The notes: generated by a model from the sequence alone, not told the origin. Positions 18,107 through 27,600 are shown, numbered from the stretch's first letter. The stretch: 64,000 nt of DNA from Faecalimonas sp. (GCA_029264305.1 JARICA010000015.1:1-64000); one strand, 5' to 3'. Made by a program: numbers and translations.

Positions 18107-18179
18107 AAAAGAAATTATAGTATTTCAAGTCAAAAAATTAAAATTATGAGAATGTAAACTACATAAATCTATATAAAAA

Positions 18180-18242
18180 CGACTCCAAATTAAGGATTGG
18201 CGGTAGTTTTTTTAATTTCAGACAATCCTTAATTTGGAGTCG
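18180..18242 (-). terminator. 20-bp perfect inverted repeat with minus-strand T-tract
   Basis: Arms at 18180-18199 and 18223-18242 are exact reverse complements (outer end CGACTCC), separated by 23 bases. Reading the minus strand, the stem is followed by TTTTTA, so it looks like an intrinsic terminator for the decayed DUF262 gene, whose reading frame ends inside the loop. It may also form on the plus transcript downstream of the micropeptide. Confidence 0.65.
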
Positions 18243-18475
18243 AAAATATTTATAAAAAAGTTTGCTAGTCCATCGACTTCTTCTTTAATAATATCATTTT
18301 CTTTATCATAAGTTCCATTTACAACATAGGTAAGATCTTCAAAATATTGTTTTACTTCCTTATTGGCAATTCATGTATAATTACGCTGATACACGGGAAT
18401 TACCAATTGATTTCCAGAGCTCATACGCAAAAAATCCAACATTCCTGTTTTTACTGGTGCCTGCTGTGTATTCAT
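18218..18475 (-). pseudogene. Truncated DUF262-type (GmrS-like) gene with internal stop
   Basis: From an ATG with AAGGAGATACA upstream the translation runs MNTQQAPVKTGMLDFL, then VIPVYQRNYT, then TGA, then IANKEVKQYFEDL and about 40 more residues to a stop at 18218. VIPVYQRNY followed by Trp is the signature of DUF262 proteins, found in GmrSD-like type IV restriction and other phage-defence proteins. The TGA replaces the conserved Trp. Only about 85 of several hundred expected residues remain and the end runs into a terminator hairpin, so the rest was deleted. Confidence 0.6.
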
Positions 18476-18495
18476 TGTATCTCCTTAAATGTTTC

Positions 18496-18645
18496 CTATA
18501 TTTCTTCCAAGCAAATCTGTAAGTCATGAATATCTTCTGCAGAAATACTTCGTATTTCATTGACTTTTTATGTATTGATTTGAATTGTTATTGCACCCAC
18601 GAATAAATAAAACCATTTCTTTTACTGCTTTCAAATCAAGCTTTA
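18496..18645 (-). pseudogene. Frameshifted gene fragment upstream of the DUF262 relic
   Basis: On the minus strand, LDLKAVKEMVLFIRGCNNNS continues after one frameshift as VNEIRSISAEDIHDLQICLE and then TAG, 20 bases before the DUF262 relic. Spacing suggests it was the preceding gene of the same operon. I do not recognise the family. Confidence 0.35.
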
Positions 18646-18777
18646 TTCAACAACTATCAAGAGACAATTCATATTTCTGATTTCTACTCCCTCTACTTTT
18701 ATTGACAATAGTACTGTTAGCTAATGGATAAACCAGTACAGAAGAACAACTTTATACCACAAGTATAACTTCTTAAC

Positions 18778-18897
18778 GAGAAAGAGGAAACAATTGTTTT
18801 CTTAAAAAGTAGCGACATTCTTTGCGTTAGAAATCAATTAATGACGTATAGATTCATTGATAATCATAAAAATTTATTTTGTTTAAGATGGCTATGA
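18778..18897 (+). pseudogene. Fragment of an IS3-type insertion sequence
   Basis: In adjacent frames KVATFFALEIN* resembles the end of an IS3 OrfA, and MTYRFIDNHKNLFCLRWL* (18841-18897) resembles the start of OrfB. Both end abruptly and no inverted terminal repeats could be placed. Assignment is by motif memory only. Confidence 0.45.
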
Positions 18898-19200
18898 AAG
18901 CAATGTGCCATTAGCAATACAACTACACATAAACATATGAATCAAGAACTTTATTTATATGCAATAACTATATATTCTAAACAAATCTAAAAAACAAGTA
19001 AAAAACATAAAATATTCGATAATGTTTTGAAATAAAATTTAATAGTTAATTTAAAAAACAGGCGCTCATTTCTAAACGCCTTACATTGAAAAGGGGAATA
19101 CTTTTTACAAGTCCCCCTCAAATTAAATATTTAGTTTCTGATTTTATTCTCCTCACTCGCCAAGACTGTATGCTTGAAAAATATCTGAAATTAAAGATTT

Positions 19201-20595
19201 CTACACTGTTTCTCTTTCTAAACAACAGACTGTCTCCACATGCACGGTATTCGGAAACATATCCACTGCTCGAACCTTCTCCAAACGATATCCATTCTCA
19301 CACAAATATTTTAAATCTCTTGCAAGAGTAGCCGAGTCACAACTCACATACACAATTCTTTTTGGACTCATTTCCACCATTGTACAAAGTAATGTTTCAT
19401 CGCAACCCTTGCGTGGAGGATCCACTACTATCACATCTGCATACGCTTTTTCACCATCATGCTCTCTAGCATAATTTTCATAATATTCCGGCAAAATTTC
19501 TTCCGCTTTTCCCACGAAAAACTCAGTATTTTTAATTTCATTAAGATTTGCATTTCGTTTTGCATCTTCAATTGCTTGTGGAACAATTTCCACACCATAC
19601 ACTTTTTTCGCCTTCTGAGCTAAAAACAAAGAAATCGTGCCAATTCCACAATATAAATCCCATACAGTTTCTTCACCAGTCAGTCCTGCATAATCAAGTG
19701 CATACTGATACAACTGTTCTGTTTGCTTTGGATTCACTTGATAAAAAGAAAGAGGAGAAATCTGATATTTTACATTTCCAATATAATCTGTAATATAGGT
19801 CTGTCCCCATAATAAACGAATATTTTTTCCCATAATCACATTTGTATTTTCCTTATTAATGCTGTAAGTAATACTCGTCATTCCTTCAATTTTTCGTAAG
19901 TTATCCACCAATTTTTCGCTGTGAGGAAAATTATCCCCATTTACTACAAGACAAACCATAATTTCCTTTGTAGTAAATCCAAATCGAATTAAAACATGGC
20001 GCACAAGTCCCTTTCCTGTAGTTTCATCATAGGCACTAATATGATATTCATTCATAAAATCTACAATAATATCTAAAATTTTCTCATTTTCTTTACGTCC
20101 TAAAGAACACTCCCTATTGGGAATAATTTGATGCGTTCTCCCTGCATAAAATCCAGTTATAATCTGACCATTTTTATCTGTTCCAAATGGAAATTGCGCT
20201 TTATTTCGATAGTAAAACGGATTATCCATTCCACAAATATCTTCCATCAACGAATCCAAAAGTTCTGAAGCAAATCCTCCAATTCTTTCCAAGTTCCCTC
20301 TAACTTTCTTTTCTTTAAATCTTAATTGCTCTTCATAAGAAAGTTCTTGAATCTGACACCCTCCACACTGCCTTGCAACTGGACATTTTGCTTCCACACG
20401 ATCTTTTGAAGGCTCTAAAATACGCATCAGTCTAGCATAACCATAATTTTTCTTCGCCTTCATTACCTTAGCTTCTACAACATCTCCAATAATGGCATCT
20501 TTAATAAAAAGTGTATAACCATCAACTTTCCCTATTCCTTCACCATTCACACCGATATCTTCTATTTTAACTACTGCCGTTTCATTCTTTTTCAT
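19201..20595 (-). CDS. rlmD: 23S rRNA (uracil-C5)-methyltransferase, RlmD/RumA family
   Basis: 464 residues. An N-terminal TRAM RNA-binding domain (about 1-60) is followed by a [4Fe-4S] site with Cys71, Cys77 and Cys80 (CPVARQCGGC), then the class I methyltransferase fold with DLYCGIGTISLFLA, VVDPPRKGCD and the catalytic cysteine in YVSCDSATLARDL. It methylates a uridine of 23S rRNA (or tRNA; Firmicutes paralogues vary) using S-adenosylmethionine. The ATG at 20595 has AAGGAG five bases upstream; an in-frame start 51 bases earlier is poorer. Confidence 0.9.
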   Translation of the reverse strand: MKKNETAVVKIEDIGVNGEGIGKVDGYTLFIKDAIIGDVVEAKVMKAKKNYGYARLMRILEPSKDRVEAKCPVARQCGGCQIQELSYEEQLRFKEKKVRGNLERIGGFASELLDSLMEDICGMDNPFYYRNKAQFPFGTDKNGQIITGFYAGRTHQIIPNRECSLGRKENEKILDIIVDFMNEYHISAYDETTGKGLVRHVLIRFGFTTKEIMVCLVVNGDNFPHSEKLVDNLRKIEGMTSITYSINKENTNVIMGKNIRLLWGQTYITDYIGNVKYQISPLSFYQVNPKQTEQLYQYALDYAGLTGEETVWDLYCGIGTISLFLAQKAKKVYGVEIVPQAIEDAKRNANLNEIKNTEFFVGKAEEILPEYYENYAREHDGEKAYADVIVVDPPRKGCDETLLCTMVEMSPKRIVYVSCDSATLARDLKYLCENGYRLEKVRAVDMFPNTVHVETVCCLERETV

Positions 20596-20632
20596 ACTTA
20601 CTCCTTCATTTTGGAATACAATAAACTTCAAT

Positions 20633-20669
20633 CGGGGACATAGCATTTCTCAATTTTACTACGTCCCCG
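20633..20669. other. Hairpin between YhaM and RlmD genes
   Basis: CGGGGAC (20633-20639) pairs with GTCCCCG (20663-20669), 23-base loop, in the 84-base gap. No T-tract on the minus strand; could be an mRNA-processing or partial termination hairpin in an operon. Confidence 0.35.
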
Positions 20670-20679
20670 TTCACACTTT

Positions 20680-21621
20680 TTACAAACTTGTTCTTCTTAA
20701 ATTAGATTCAAACAATCGATTATATCCAAGCCATTCGCTTCCTTGTTTATCTTTAAATATCTCCGTTAACGTCTGCATCTTCGCATCTGTACTATCGGCA
20801 AAATTTAATGCAACAGCCTCAGCAAGTGCTGGTTTTTTTGGCGAACCATATTCTAATTCTCCATGATGTGCCAAAATACAATGTTTTAATTCACTGGCTA
20901 TTTTTTGTGGGAAACCATCAATCGTGCGAATTGCATCTTGAATCATCTCCACTCCTATTATAATATGTCCTAATAATTGGCCGTCATCTGTATAATCATT
21001 TTCTGGAAATGCTGATAATTCTTTTGTTTTTCCAATATCATGAAAAATTGCTGCTGTAAACAATAAATCTTTATTCAAAATAGGATATGCTCCCACATAG
21101 TACTCACATAATTTCACAATGCTTAATGTATGTTCTAACAATCCTCCAGCAAAACCGTGATGTACTGTTTTCGCAGCCGAATGTCCTTTAAATTGTTTGA
21201 TAAACACTTCATCCTGAACAAAATAATATTCTAACGCTTGTCGTAAATATACATTATCTACTTTCTTGATGTAGCCAAGTAGCTCATCATACATTCCATT
21301 TACACTTTTTTCGCTCGTAGGCATATAGTCTGCCGGATTATATTCATCTTCAAATGCTTTTCGAATTTGACGGATATTTAACTGTAAAGCCCCGTTATAA
21401 CTAATCACTTCTCCAAAAACTTCAATGAAATCCATTTCGTCATAATCTGCTATTCCACCTGAGTTTGGATCCCATACTTTTCCATCTAACGTTCCTGTTT
21501 TATCCTGCAAAAGTAAATTATCATATGGTTTCCCATTTCTTGTTTCCGCTGAACGTTTTGTCTTACATAAATAAATATCCCTAACTGTTTCCCCTTCATG
21601 CAATGTATTAATATACTTCAT
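20680..21621 (-). CDS. yhaM: YhaM-type 3'-5' exoribonuclease (OB fold + HD domain)
   Basis: 313 residues. The N-terminal about 110 residues are an OB-fold nucleic-acid-binding domain (NLLLQDKTGTLDGKVWDPN), followed by an HD hydrolase domain with HHGFAGGLLEHTLS, FHDIGKTKEL and LAHHGELEYGSPKKP providing metal ligands. YhaM/CBF1 enzymes trim single-stranded RNA (and DNA) from the 3' end. The ATG at 21621 has AGAGG six bases upstream. It lies 13 bases after the HtrA-like gene in the same direction, so the pair is likely cotranscribed. Confidence 0.88.
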   Translation of the reverse strand: MKYINTLHEGETVRDIYLCKTKRSAETRNGKPYDNLLLQDKTGTLDGKVWDPNSGGIADYDEMDFIEVFGEVISYNGALQLNIRQIRKAFEDEYNPADYMPTSEKSVNGMYDELLGYIKKVDNVYLRQALEYYFVQDEVFIKQFKGHSAAKTVHHGFAGGLLEHTLSIVKLCEYYVGAYPILNKDLLFTAAIFHDIGKTKELSAFPENDYTDDGQLLGHIIIGVEMIQDAIRTIDGFPQKIASELKHCILAHHGELEYGSPKKPALAEAVALNFADSTDAKMQTLTEIFKDKQGSEWLGYNRLFESNLRRTSL

Positions 21622-21634
21622 TTCTTTCCTCTTT

Positions 21635-22921
21635 CTATTCTTTACTTCCAACCGTTACATTAAATTTAATTTCTACATATCCATTGTTACTTCTTCTTTT
21701 CCCATTTAATTCTATCTGCGTTCCTGGCGTACTCTCTAAAACAGATTTCTGATATTCTTCTTGCGTAGTTATTTTTGTTCTTCCTACACTTGTAATAATA
21801 TCTCCACATTGAATACCTGCTGCCATCGCCGGAGAATCCGCCTCTACATTTTTAACATACAAACCTTGTGGTAAACCCTGTTCGGTTTCTATGCGCTCTG
21901 TAATCTCTGCTCCAGTAATCCCTACATACGAAACACTTTTCCCATTTGATAAAAGTTCAATTTCTGTTTTTAAATCGGAAATTGCCAATGCTGTTGTTGT
22001 AGATACATTCCCACTTCCTGACAAATTAGATTTAATTAATCCAACAACTTCTCCTGCTGTGTTAACAAAAATACCACTACCATTGTTACTTCCAGCAATG
22101 TCAGATAAAATCATATGGTATTTCCCATCAGCAAAAGAAATTTTTTTACCCACTGCACTTGCAATGCCATAGCTAATCGCATCTGAATATCCAAATGGCT
22201 TTCCAAGCGCAATTAACGTATCTCCTTGCGTCACTAAATTAGAATTTCCAAGCTTAAGTGTTATAATTTGACGAGTTGTTGTGCTTTTCAGTATTGCCTT
22301 TTTCACTCGAAATATGGCAATACCTACGTTTTTATCTTGCTTTTTCACTTCTACATTGTATGTATTTCCATCACAAAATGTAGCTTCTAAACTTTCTGCA
22401 TCTTTTAACACACCATTATCCGCCAAAACAAGAATTTCCGCTCCGGTATCTGCAACAATCACACCTGATACACTATTCACGGTATCATATGTTTCCTTAA
22501 TCCATCCCTCTTTCCCATGAATTCCTCTAATCTCCACGACGCCTCTTTCTGCTCTTTTTGCTACTTCAAATAAAGCTTCATTTAATTGCTCATGGTTAGC
22601 TAAATTCATCTCCCGGGTATCTGATTGCACTTGTTCTGTTTTTGTTATTTGTTCTTTCTTTTCCTCATCTTTTGGAATGGTAACTTTTTTTGTGTCTTGA
22701 TGAAATATCGATTCTGCCCATGGTTTTAGCGCAAAAAAACCAACACATGACATCAAGCCGAAAAGAAGCCCACAAGCCACTATCATAATCACGCGACCTG
22801 CCAATTTTCTGCCTGTCATCTGCTCCGACTTTATTGTCTCTTGTAAAAAGGAAAATTCCTTCTTTTCCTCTCTTTGTTCCTTTGAATATTCCTCTGGGAT
22901 TTTGTTTGATTCCATAGACAT
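21635..22921 (-). CDS. HtrA/DegP-like membrane protein lacking the catalytic triad
   Basis: 428 residues: cytoplasmic N-tail (1 to about 40), one membrane helix (about 43-65), trypsin-like domain (about 110-315) and C-terminal PDZ domain (about 325-420, AAGIQCGDIITSVGRTKI). Layout and GKPFGYSDAISYGIASAVG match HtrA, but aligned by eye the triad His, Asp and Ser positions are Gly170 (DNGVL), Gly200 (NVGIAIF) and Gly281 (SNNGSG); Ser282 is adjacent but shifted. It is therefore probably a non-proteolytic binding or regulatory protein. AAGGAG lies seven bases before the ATG. The frame is intact, so this is not a decayed gene. Confidence 0.85.
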   Translation of the reverse strand: MSMESNKIPEEYSKEQREEKKEFSFLQETIKSEQMTGRKLAGRVIMIVACGLLFGLMSCVGFFALKPWAESIFHQDTKKVTIPKDEEKKEQITKTEQVQSDTREMNLANHEQLNEALFEVAKRAERGVVEIRGIHGKEGWIKETYDTVNSVSGVIVADTGAEILVLADNGVLKDAESLEATFCDGNTYNVEVKKQDKNVGIAIFRVKKAILKSTTTRQIITLKLGNSNLVTQGDTLIALGKPFGYSDAISYGIASAVGKKISFADGKYHMILSDIAGSNNGSGIFVNTAGEVVGLIKSNLSGSGNVSTTTALAISDLKTEIELLSNGKSVSYVGITGAEITERIETEQGLPQGLYVKNVEADSPAMAAGIQCGDIITSVGRTKITTQEEYQKSVLESTPGTQIELNGKRRSNNGYVEIKFNVTVGSKE

Positions 22922-23060
22922 TCATTGACTCCTTCATTTTCCTTTCTATAGTATACATGATTGATGTTCATTGTTCAATATTTTCCTTTTCATTGCTCTT
23001 TAAATAAGGTAAAATGTAACTCAAAGGACTTTGTAATTTGCTAAAATATTGAGGTGGAAT

Positions 23061-25436
23061 ATGAATAAAAAAGCACAATTAAAATTAGAATACAATAAAA
23101 TTATTGATTTATTAGAAGAACAAGCTTCTTCTCCAAGTGGAAAACAACGCTGTAAAAAGTTAAATCCAATGGTACAGATTGAAGATATTCAGTTAGCACA
23201 AGAGCAGACGGCGTCTGCCTTTACAAGAATTGTTAAAAAAGGACGTATCTCTTTTAGCGGTTGTTATCCAATAGAAGATTCTCTAATGCGTCTAGAAGTC
23301 GGTGGTGTTTTAACTTGTAATGAACTTTTACACATCGCTAAACTTCTACAAGTAACAAATAAAGTAAAATCCTTTGGTCGTCATGATACTGTTGATGATT
23401 CAGAAGATTGCCTTGATCCTTATTTCAATCAATTAGAACCATTAAGCATTTTATCAAACGAAATTTCTCGTTGCATTTTAGGAGAGTATGAAATCAGTGA
23501 TGATGCCAGCAGTACTTTGAAGCATATCCGTAAAAGCATTCAATTACTAAACGAACGTGTCCACTCTACATTGAATTCACTTGTTAATGGCTCATTAAAA
23601 TCTTATTTGCAAGATTCTCTTATTACAATGCGTGGGGACCGGTATTGTATTCCTATAAAAGCGGAATACAGAAGTCAAGTTCCTGGTATGATTCATGACC
23701 AATCTTCTACTGGCTCTACACTTTTTATCGAACCTATGGCTATTGTCAAATTAAATAATGATTTAAAAGAATTATATGGAAAAGAACAAGAAGAAATTCA
23801 AGTAATCCTTGCAAGACTAAGCAATGAAACTGGAGAATATGTACAAGAATTGCGAACGAATTTCTCTATTCTTACAGAATTAGATTTTATTTTTGCAAAA
23901 GGAATGCTCGCATTATCTATGAATGCTAGTAAACCACTTTTCAACACAAGAGGATATATTCACATCCGCGAAGGTCGCCATCCCCTTTTAGATAAGAAAA
24001 AAGTCGTTCCCATTACATTAACTTTGGGAGATACTTTCGATTTACTAATCATCACTGGACCAAATACAGGCGGAAAAACAGTTTCTCTAAAAACAGTTGG
24101 ATTATTTACTTTAATGGGACAAGCAGGTCTTCATATTCCTGCATTGGATCGCTCTGAGCTTGCTGTATTCCATGAAGTTTATGCAGATATTGGAGATGAA
24201 CAAAGTATTGAGCAAAGTCTTAGTACATTTTCATCTCATATGACAAATATCGTATCCTTTTTGCAAGATGTAGACGAACATTCTCTTGTTTTATTTGATG
24301 AATTAGGCGCAGGAACTGATCCAACAGAAGGAGCAGCTTTAGCAACCGCTATACTTTCTCATTTACACCAACGAGGTATTCGTACAATGGCAACAACGCA
24401 TTATAGTGAGTTAAAAGTATTCGCTCTTTCTACAGAAGGAGTAGAAAATGCCTGCTGTGAATTTGATGTGGAAACGCTACGACCAACCTATCGACTCCTA
24501 ATCGGTATTCCGGGAAAAAGTAATGCTTTTGCTATATCAAAAAAACTTGGACTACCAGATTACATTATTGATGAAGCTAAATTGCAATTATCAGAACACG
24601 ACGAATCCTTTGAAGATTTACTTTCTGATCTTGAGGAAAGTAGAAAAACAATTGAAAAAGAACGAGCTGAAATTGCCTCGTATAAACTAGAAATCCAACA
24701 ACTAAAATCTCGTGTGGAGAAAAAACAAGTCCGCTTAGATGAACAAAAAGAGCGTATTCTTCGCGAAGCAAACGAAAAAGCAAATGTTATTTTACGCGAA
24801 GCAAAAGAGGTTGCCGATGAAACAATGAAAAACTTCCGCAAATTTGGAAAAGAAAATATTTCTGTTTCCGAAATGGAACGAGAACGAGAACGTCTTCGAA
24901 AAAAGATTTCCAAAACACAGGAAAAAACCTCTTTACAGCCAAGAAAACCGAAGAAACAACATAAACCAAGTGATTTTAAACTTGGAGAATCTGTAAAAGT
25001 CTTAAGTATGAACTTAACTGGAACAGTTAGTTCTCTTCCAGATGCCAAAGGAAATCTATTTGTACAAATGGGTATTCTTCGCTCTCAAGTAAATATTTCT
25101 GACTTAGAAATCATTGAAGAACCAATGACAATTACTGCAAAACAAATGCGCAGAACATCAAACGGTAAAATGAAAATGCAAAAATCACTTTCAGTTAGTC
25201 CGGAAATCAAATTACTCGGAAAAACTGTTGACGAAGCAATTGCAGAATTGGATAAATATTTAGATGACGCTTATCTTGCTCACTTAAGCCCTGTACGAAT
25301 TGTACACGGGAAAGGAACAGGTGCGTTACGTCAGGCAGTACACAATTATCTAAAACGTCTGAAATATGTAAAATCCTATCGTCTTGGTGCTTTTGGCGAA
25401 GGGGATGCAGGTGTAACTATCGTTGAATTTAAATAA
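23061..25436 (+). CDS. mutS2: MutS2 family ATPase/endonuclease with Smr domain
   Basis: 791 residues, full length for MutS2. Order: N-terminal helical core, MutS ATPase with Walker A GPNTGGKTVSL (about 332-342), Walker B LVLFDELGAGTDPTEGAAL, a long charged coiled coil (about 515-640), a KOW-like segment, and a C-terminal Smr nuclease domain (about 715-791) with VRIVHGKGTGALR. MutS2 acts in suppression of recombination and, in Firmicutes, in splitting collided ribosomes. GAGGTGGAAT precedes the ATG at 23061. It precedes a two-component pair by 19 bases. Confidence 0.95.
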   Translation: MNKKAQLKLEYNKIIDLLEEQASSPSGKQRCKKLNPMVQIEDIQLAQEQTASAFTRIVKKGRISFSGCYPIEDSLMRLEVGGVLTCNELLHIAKLLQVTNKVKSFGRHDTVDDSEDCLDPYFNQLEPLSILSNEISRCILGEYEISDDASSTLKHIRKSIQLLNERVHSTLNSLVNGSLKSYLQDSLITMRGDRYCIPIKAEYRSQVPGMIHDQSSTGSTLFIEPMAIVKLNNDLKELYGKEQEEIQVILARLSNETGEYVQELRTNFSILTELDFIFAKGMLALSMNASKPLFNTRGYIHIREGRHPLLDKKKVVPITLTLGDTFDLLIITGPNTGGKTVSLKTVGLFTLMGQAGLHIPALDRSELAVFHEVYADIGDEQSIEQSLSTFSSHMTNIVSFLQDVDEHSLVLFDELGAGTDPTEGAALATAILSHLHQRGIRTMATTHYSELKVFALSTEGVENACCEFDVETLRPTYRLLIGIPGKSNAFAISKKLGLPDYIIDEAKLQLSEHDESFEDLLSDLEESRKTIEKERAEIASYKLEIQQLKSRVEKKQVRLDEQKERILREANEKANVILREAKEVADETMKNFRKFGKENISVSEMERERERLRKKISKTQEKTSLQPRKPKKQHKPSDFKLGESVKVLSMNLTGTVSSLPDAKGNLFVQMGILRSQVNISDLEIIEEPMTITAKQMRRTSNGKMKMQKSLSVSPEIKLLGKTVDEAIAELDKYLDDAYLAHLSPVRIVHGKGTGALRQAVHNYLKRLKYVKSYRLGAFGEGDAGVTIVEFK

Positions 25437-25455
25437 AAGAAAAGGAGAGATATAT

Positions 25456-26157
25456 ATGGTGAATAAACAAAAAATTCTAATTGTTGACGATGATGAGAAT
25501 ATTGCAGAACTAATTTCTCTCTATCTAACAAAAGAATGTTTCAACACAATGATGGTTCATGATGGAGAAGATGCTCTAACTGCTTTCGAGACTTATCAGC
25601 CAAATTTAATTTTACTCGATCTTATGCTTCCAGGTATCGATGGTTATCAAGTTTGTCGTGAAATTCGCGCAAAATCTAACACACCAATTATTATGTTATC
25701 TGCAAAAGGTGAAGTTTTTGATAAAGTACTTGGTTTAGAGCTTGGGGCTGATGATTATATGATCAAACCATTCGATGCCAAAGAATTAGTCGCAAGAGTA
25801 AAAGCCGTTCTACGACGTTATCAACCTATTAAGCCGGAGGTTACTACAGCAGATAAAGGAAAATGTGTTTCTTATCCTGGAATCGAAATCAATTTAACAA
25901 ATTATTCTGTAACTGTTGACAATATTCCTGTAGAAATGCCACCAAAAGAATTGGAGTTATTATTTTTCCTTGCTTCATCTCCAAATCAAGTTTTCACTCG
26001 CGAACAATTACTAGATCAAATTTGGGGATATGATTATGTCGGCGATACTCGAACCGTAGATGTACATATAAAACGCTTACGCGCCAAAATAAAAGACCAT
26101 CCTACTTGGAGTCTCGGAACAGTTTGGGGAATCGGTTATAAATTCGAGGTTAAATAG
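25456..26157 (+). CDS. OmpR/PhoB-type response regulator
   Basis: 233 residues: receiver domain (1 to about 118) with Asp55 in ILLDLMLPG as the phosphorylation site and IKPFDAKELVAR after it, then a winged-helix DNA-binding domain (about 140-230; EMPPKELELLFFLA, TRTVDVHIKRLRAKI). AAAGGAGAGA precedes the ATG. The sensor kinase starts one base after its stop, so they form a pair; it sits 19 bases after mutS2. Confidence 0.93.
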   Translation: MVNKQKILIVDDDENIAELISLYLTKECFNTMMVHDGEDALTAFETYQPNLILLDLMLPGIDGYQVCREIRAKSNTPIIMLSAKGEVFDKVLGLELGADDYMIKPFDAKELVARVKAVLRRYQPIKPEVTTADKGKCVSYPGIEINLTNYSVTVDNIPVEMPPKELELLFFLASSPNQVFTREQLLDQIWGYDYVGDTRTVDVHIKRLRAKIKDHPTWSLGTVWGIGYKFEVK

Positions 26158-26158
26158 C

Positions 26159-27565
26159 ATGCGTAGTACACTTTATCTAAAATTTATTTTAATTTATATT
26201 GCATTTGGTTTCCTAAGCATTTTTACTGTAGCCACCTTAGGTTCTACTCTTCTTACTGCAAATTTAGAAAAACAAATCGGCGGTGAATTATATAAAGAGG
26301 CTAATCTAATGGGAAAAGACTATTTACCTGGATTTTTCACAAACACATTATCTCTAAATGATACACAAATTCAACTAGATGGAATGAACACTTACTTAAA
26401 TGCCGATGTCTGGGTTACAAACCCAACTGGAGAAATCCTTCTTTCATCACAACTCAACCCATCTAGTCCTATTTCTGCAAAAATTGAAAATTTCAATCCT
26501 GCAGAAGCAGGTAGTGATCAGTACCTTATTGGAGATTACCACCATTCTTTTCCAGAAGAAATGATTACGGTTATTGCCCCAATTACACAAGGCTTTTATA
26601 CAAAAGGATATATTTTAATCCACAAACCTTATTCTGATTTAATCAAAGATAAAAATTCTATGTTAAATATTGGATACATTACTTTATTAGTAATTTATAT
26701 TTTATCCTTTTCAATTTTGTTGGGACTACACTTTTTTATTTACTGTCCATTACGTAAAATTACAGAGGCAGCCAAACAATATGCATCTGGAAATTTGGAA
26801 CACGAAATACATATTAACACAAATGATGAAATCGGATATCTATCTGCATCACTCAACTATATGTCAAGTCAATTAAAAGATATGAACAATTATCAGAAAA
26901 AATTTATTGCAAATGTTTCTCATGATTTCCGTTCTCCACTCACATCTATCAAGGGATATGTTAATGCAATTGCAGATGGAACAATTCCAATAGAAATGTA
27001 CGAAAAATATTTAAATATTATTTTATTCGAAACAGAGCGTTTAACAGATTTGACACAAGATTTACTTACTCTAAATGAATTTGATACAAAGGAACTTCTC
27101 TTAGATAAATCTTCTTTTGATATCCATGAAATCATTCGCACTACTGCAGTTTCTTTTGAAGGAAGATGTACCACAAAGAAAATTTCCATTGAACTTTTAT
27201 TTGCTTCCAAAACACTTTTGGTTTACGCAGACAAAAGAAAAATTCAACAAGTTTTATACAATTTACTGGATAATGCAGTCAAATTTAGTACTTGCGAATC
27301 GAATATTTATATAGAAACAACTGAACATGGGGGAAAAGTCTTTATCTCTGTAAAAGATACAGGGATTGGCATCCCTAAAAAATGTATCTCGCAAATTTGG
27401 GAACGATTTTATAAAACTGATTTATCCCGTGGGAAGGACAAAAAAGGGACAGGACTTGGCCTTGCAATTGTAAAAGAAATTATCAATGCTCATGGAGAAA
27501 GCATTAATGTCATTAGTACAGAAGGTGTTGGAACAGAATTTATTTTTTCGCTTTCCAAAAAGTAA
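26159..27565 (+). CDS. Sensor histidine kinase paired with the OmpR-type regulator
   Basis: 468 residues: membrane helix (about 8-30), extracellular sensor loop (about 31-170), second helix (about 173-195), HAMP linker (about 196-248), phosphoacceptor His255 in ANVSHDFRSPLTSIKGY, and an ATPase domain with DNAVKF, DTGIGIPKK and GTGLGLAIVKEI. Signal unknown. Translationally coupled to the regulator, with GAGGTTAAATAGC before the ATG containing the regulator's stop. Confidence 0.93.
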   Translation: MRSTLYLKFILIYIAFGFLSIFTVATLGSTLLTANLEKQIGGELYKEANLMGKDYLPGFFTNTLSLNDTQIQLDGMNTYLNADVWVTNPTGEILLSSQLNPSSPISAKIENFNPAEAGSDQYLIGDYHHSFPEEMITVIAPITQGFYTKGYILIHKPYSDLIKDKNSMLNIGYITLLVIYILSFSILLGLHFFIYCPLRKITEAAKQYASGNLEHEIHINTNDEIGYLSASLNYMSSQLKDMNNYQKKFIANVSHDFRSPLTSIKGYVNAIADGTIPIEMYEKYLNIILFETERLTDLTQDLLTLNEFDTKELLLDKSSFDIHEIIRTTAVSFEGRCTTKKISIELLFASKTLLVYADKRKIQQVLYNLLDNAVKFSTCESNIYIETTEHGGKVFISVKDTGIGIPKKCISQIWERFYKTDLSRGKDKKGTGLGLAIVKEIINAHGESINVISTEGVGTEFIFSLSKK

Positions 27566-27600
27566 AAGTCAGGGAGATATAAATTATCCCCCTGACTTTT
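27564..27600. terminator. Bidirectional terminator after the sensor kinase
   Basis: AAAAGTCAGGG (27564-27574) pairs with CCCTGACTTTT (27590-27600). The right arm also covers the stop codon of the convergent lipoprotein gene. Confidence 0.8.

Larger units (their letters stand above)
18107..19200. other. 1.1-kb stretch of decayed coding DNA
   Basis: Holds the inverted repeat, the DUF262 and neighbouring fragments, and the IS3 fragment, listed separately. From 18898 to 19200 I see no open frame with a ribosome binding site; AGGCG (19062-19066) and CGCCT (19076-19080) form a small hairpin. Confidence 0.6.

Noticed and set aside
21635-22921. HtrA-like gene as a pseudogene
   Set aside because: No stops or frameshifts over 428 codons, good ribosome binding site and intact PDZ domain; loss is confined to the catalytic positions.
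24560-25048. 162-codon minus-strand open frame inside mutS2
   Set aside because: Shadow of the Lys/Glu-rich coiled coil (reads as Ser/Phe-rich), no start signals.
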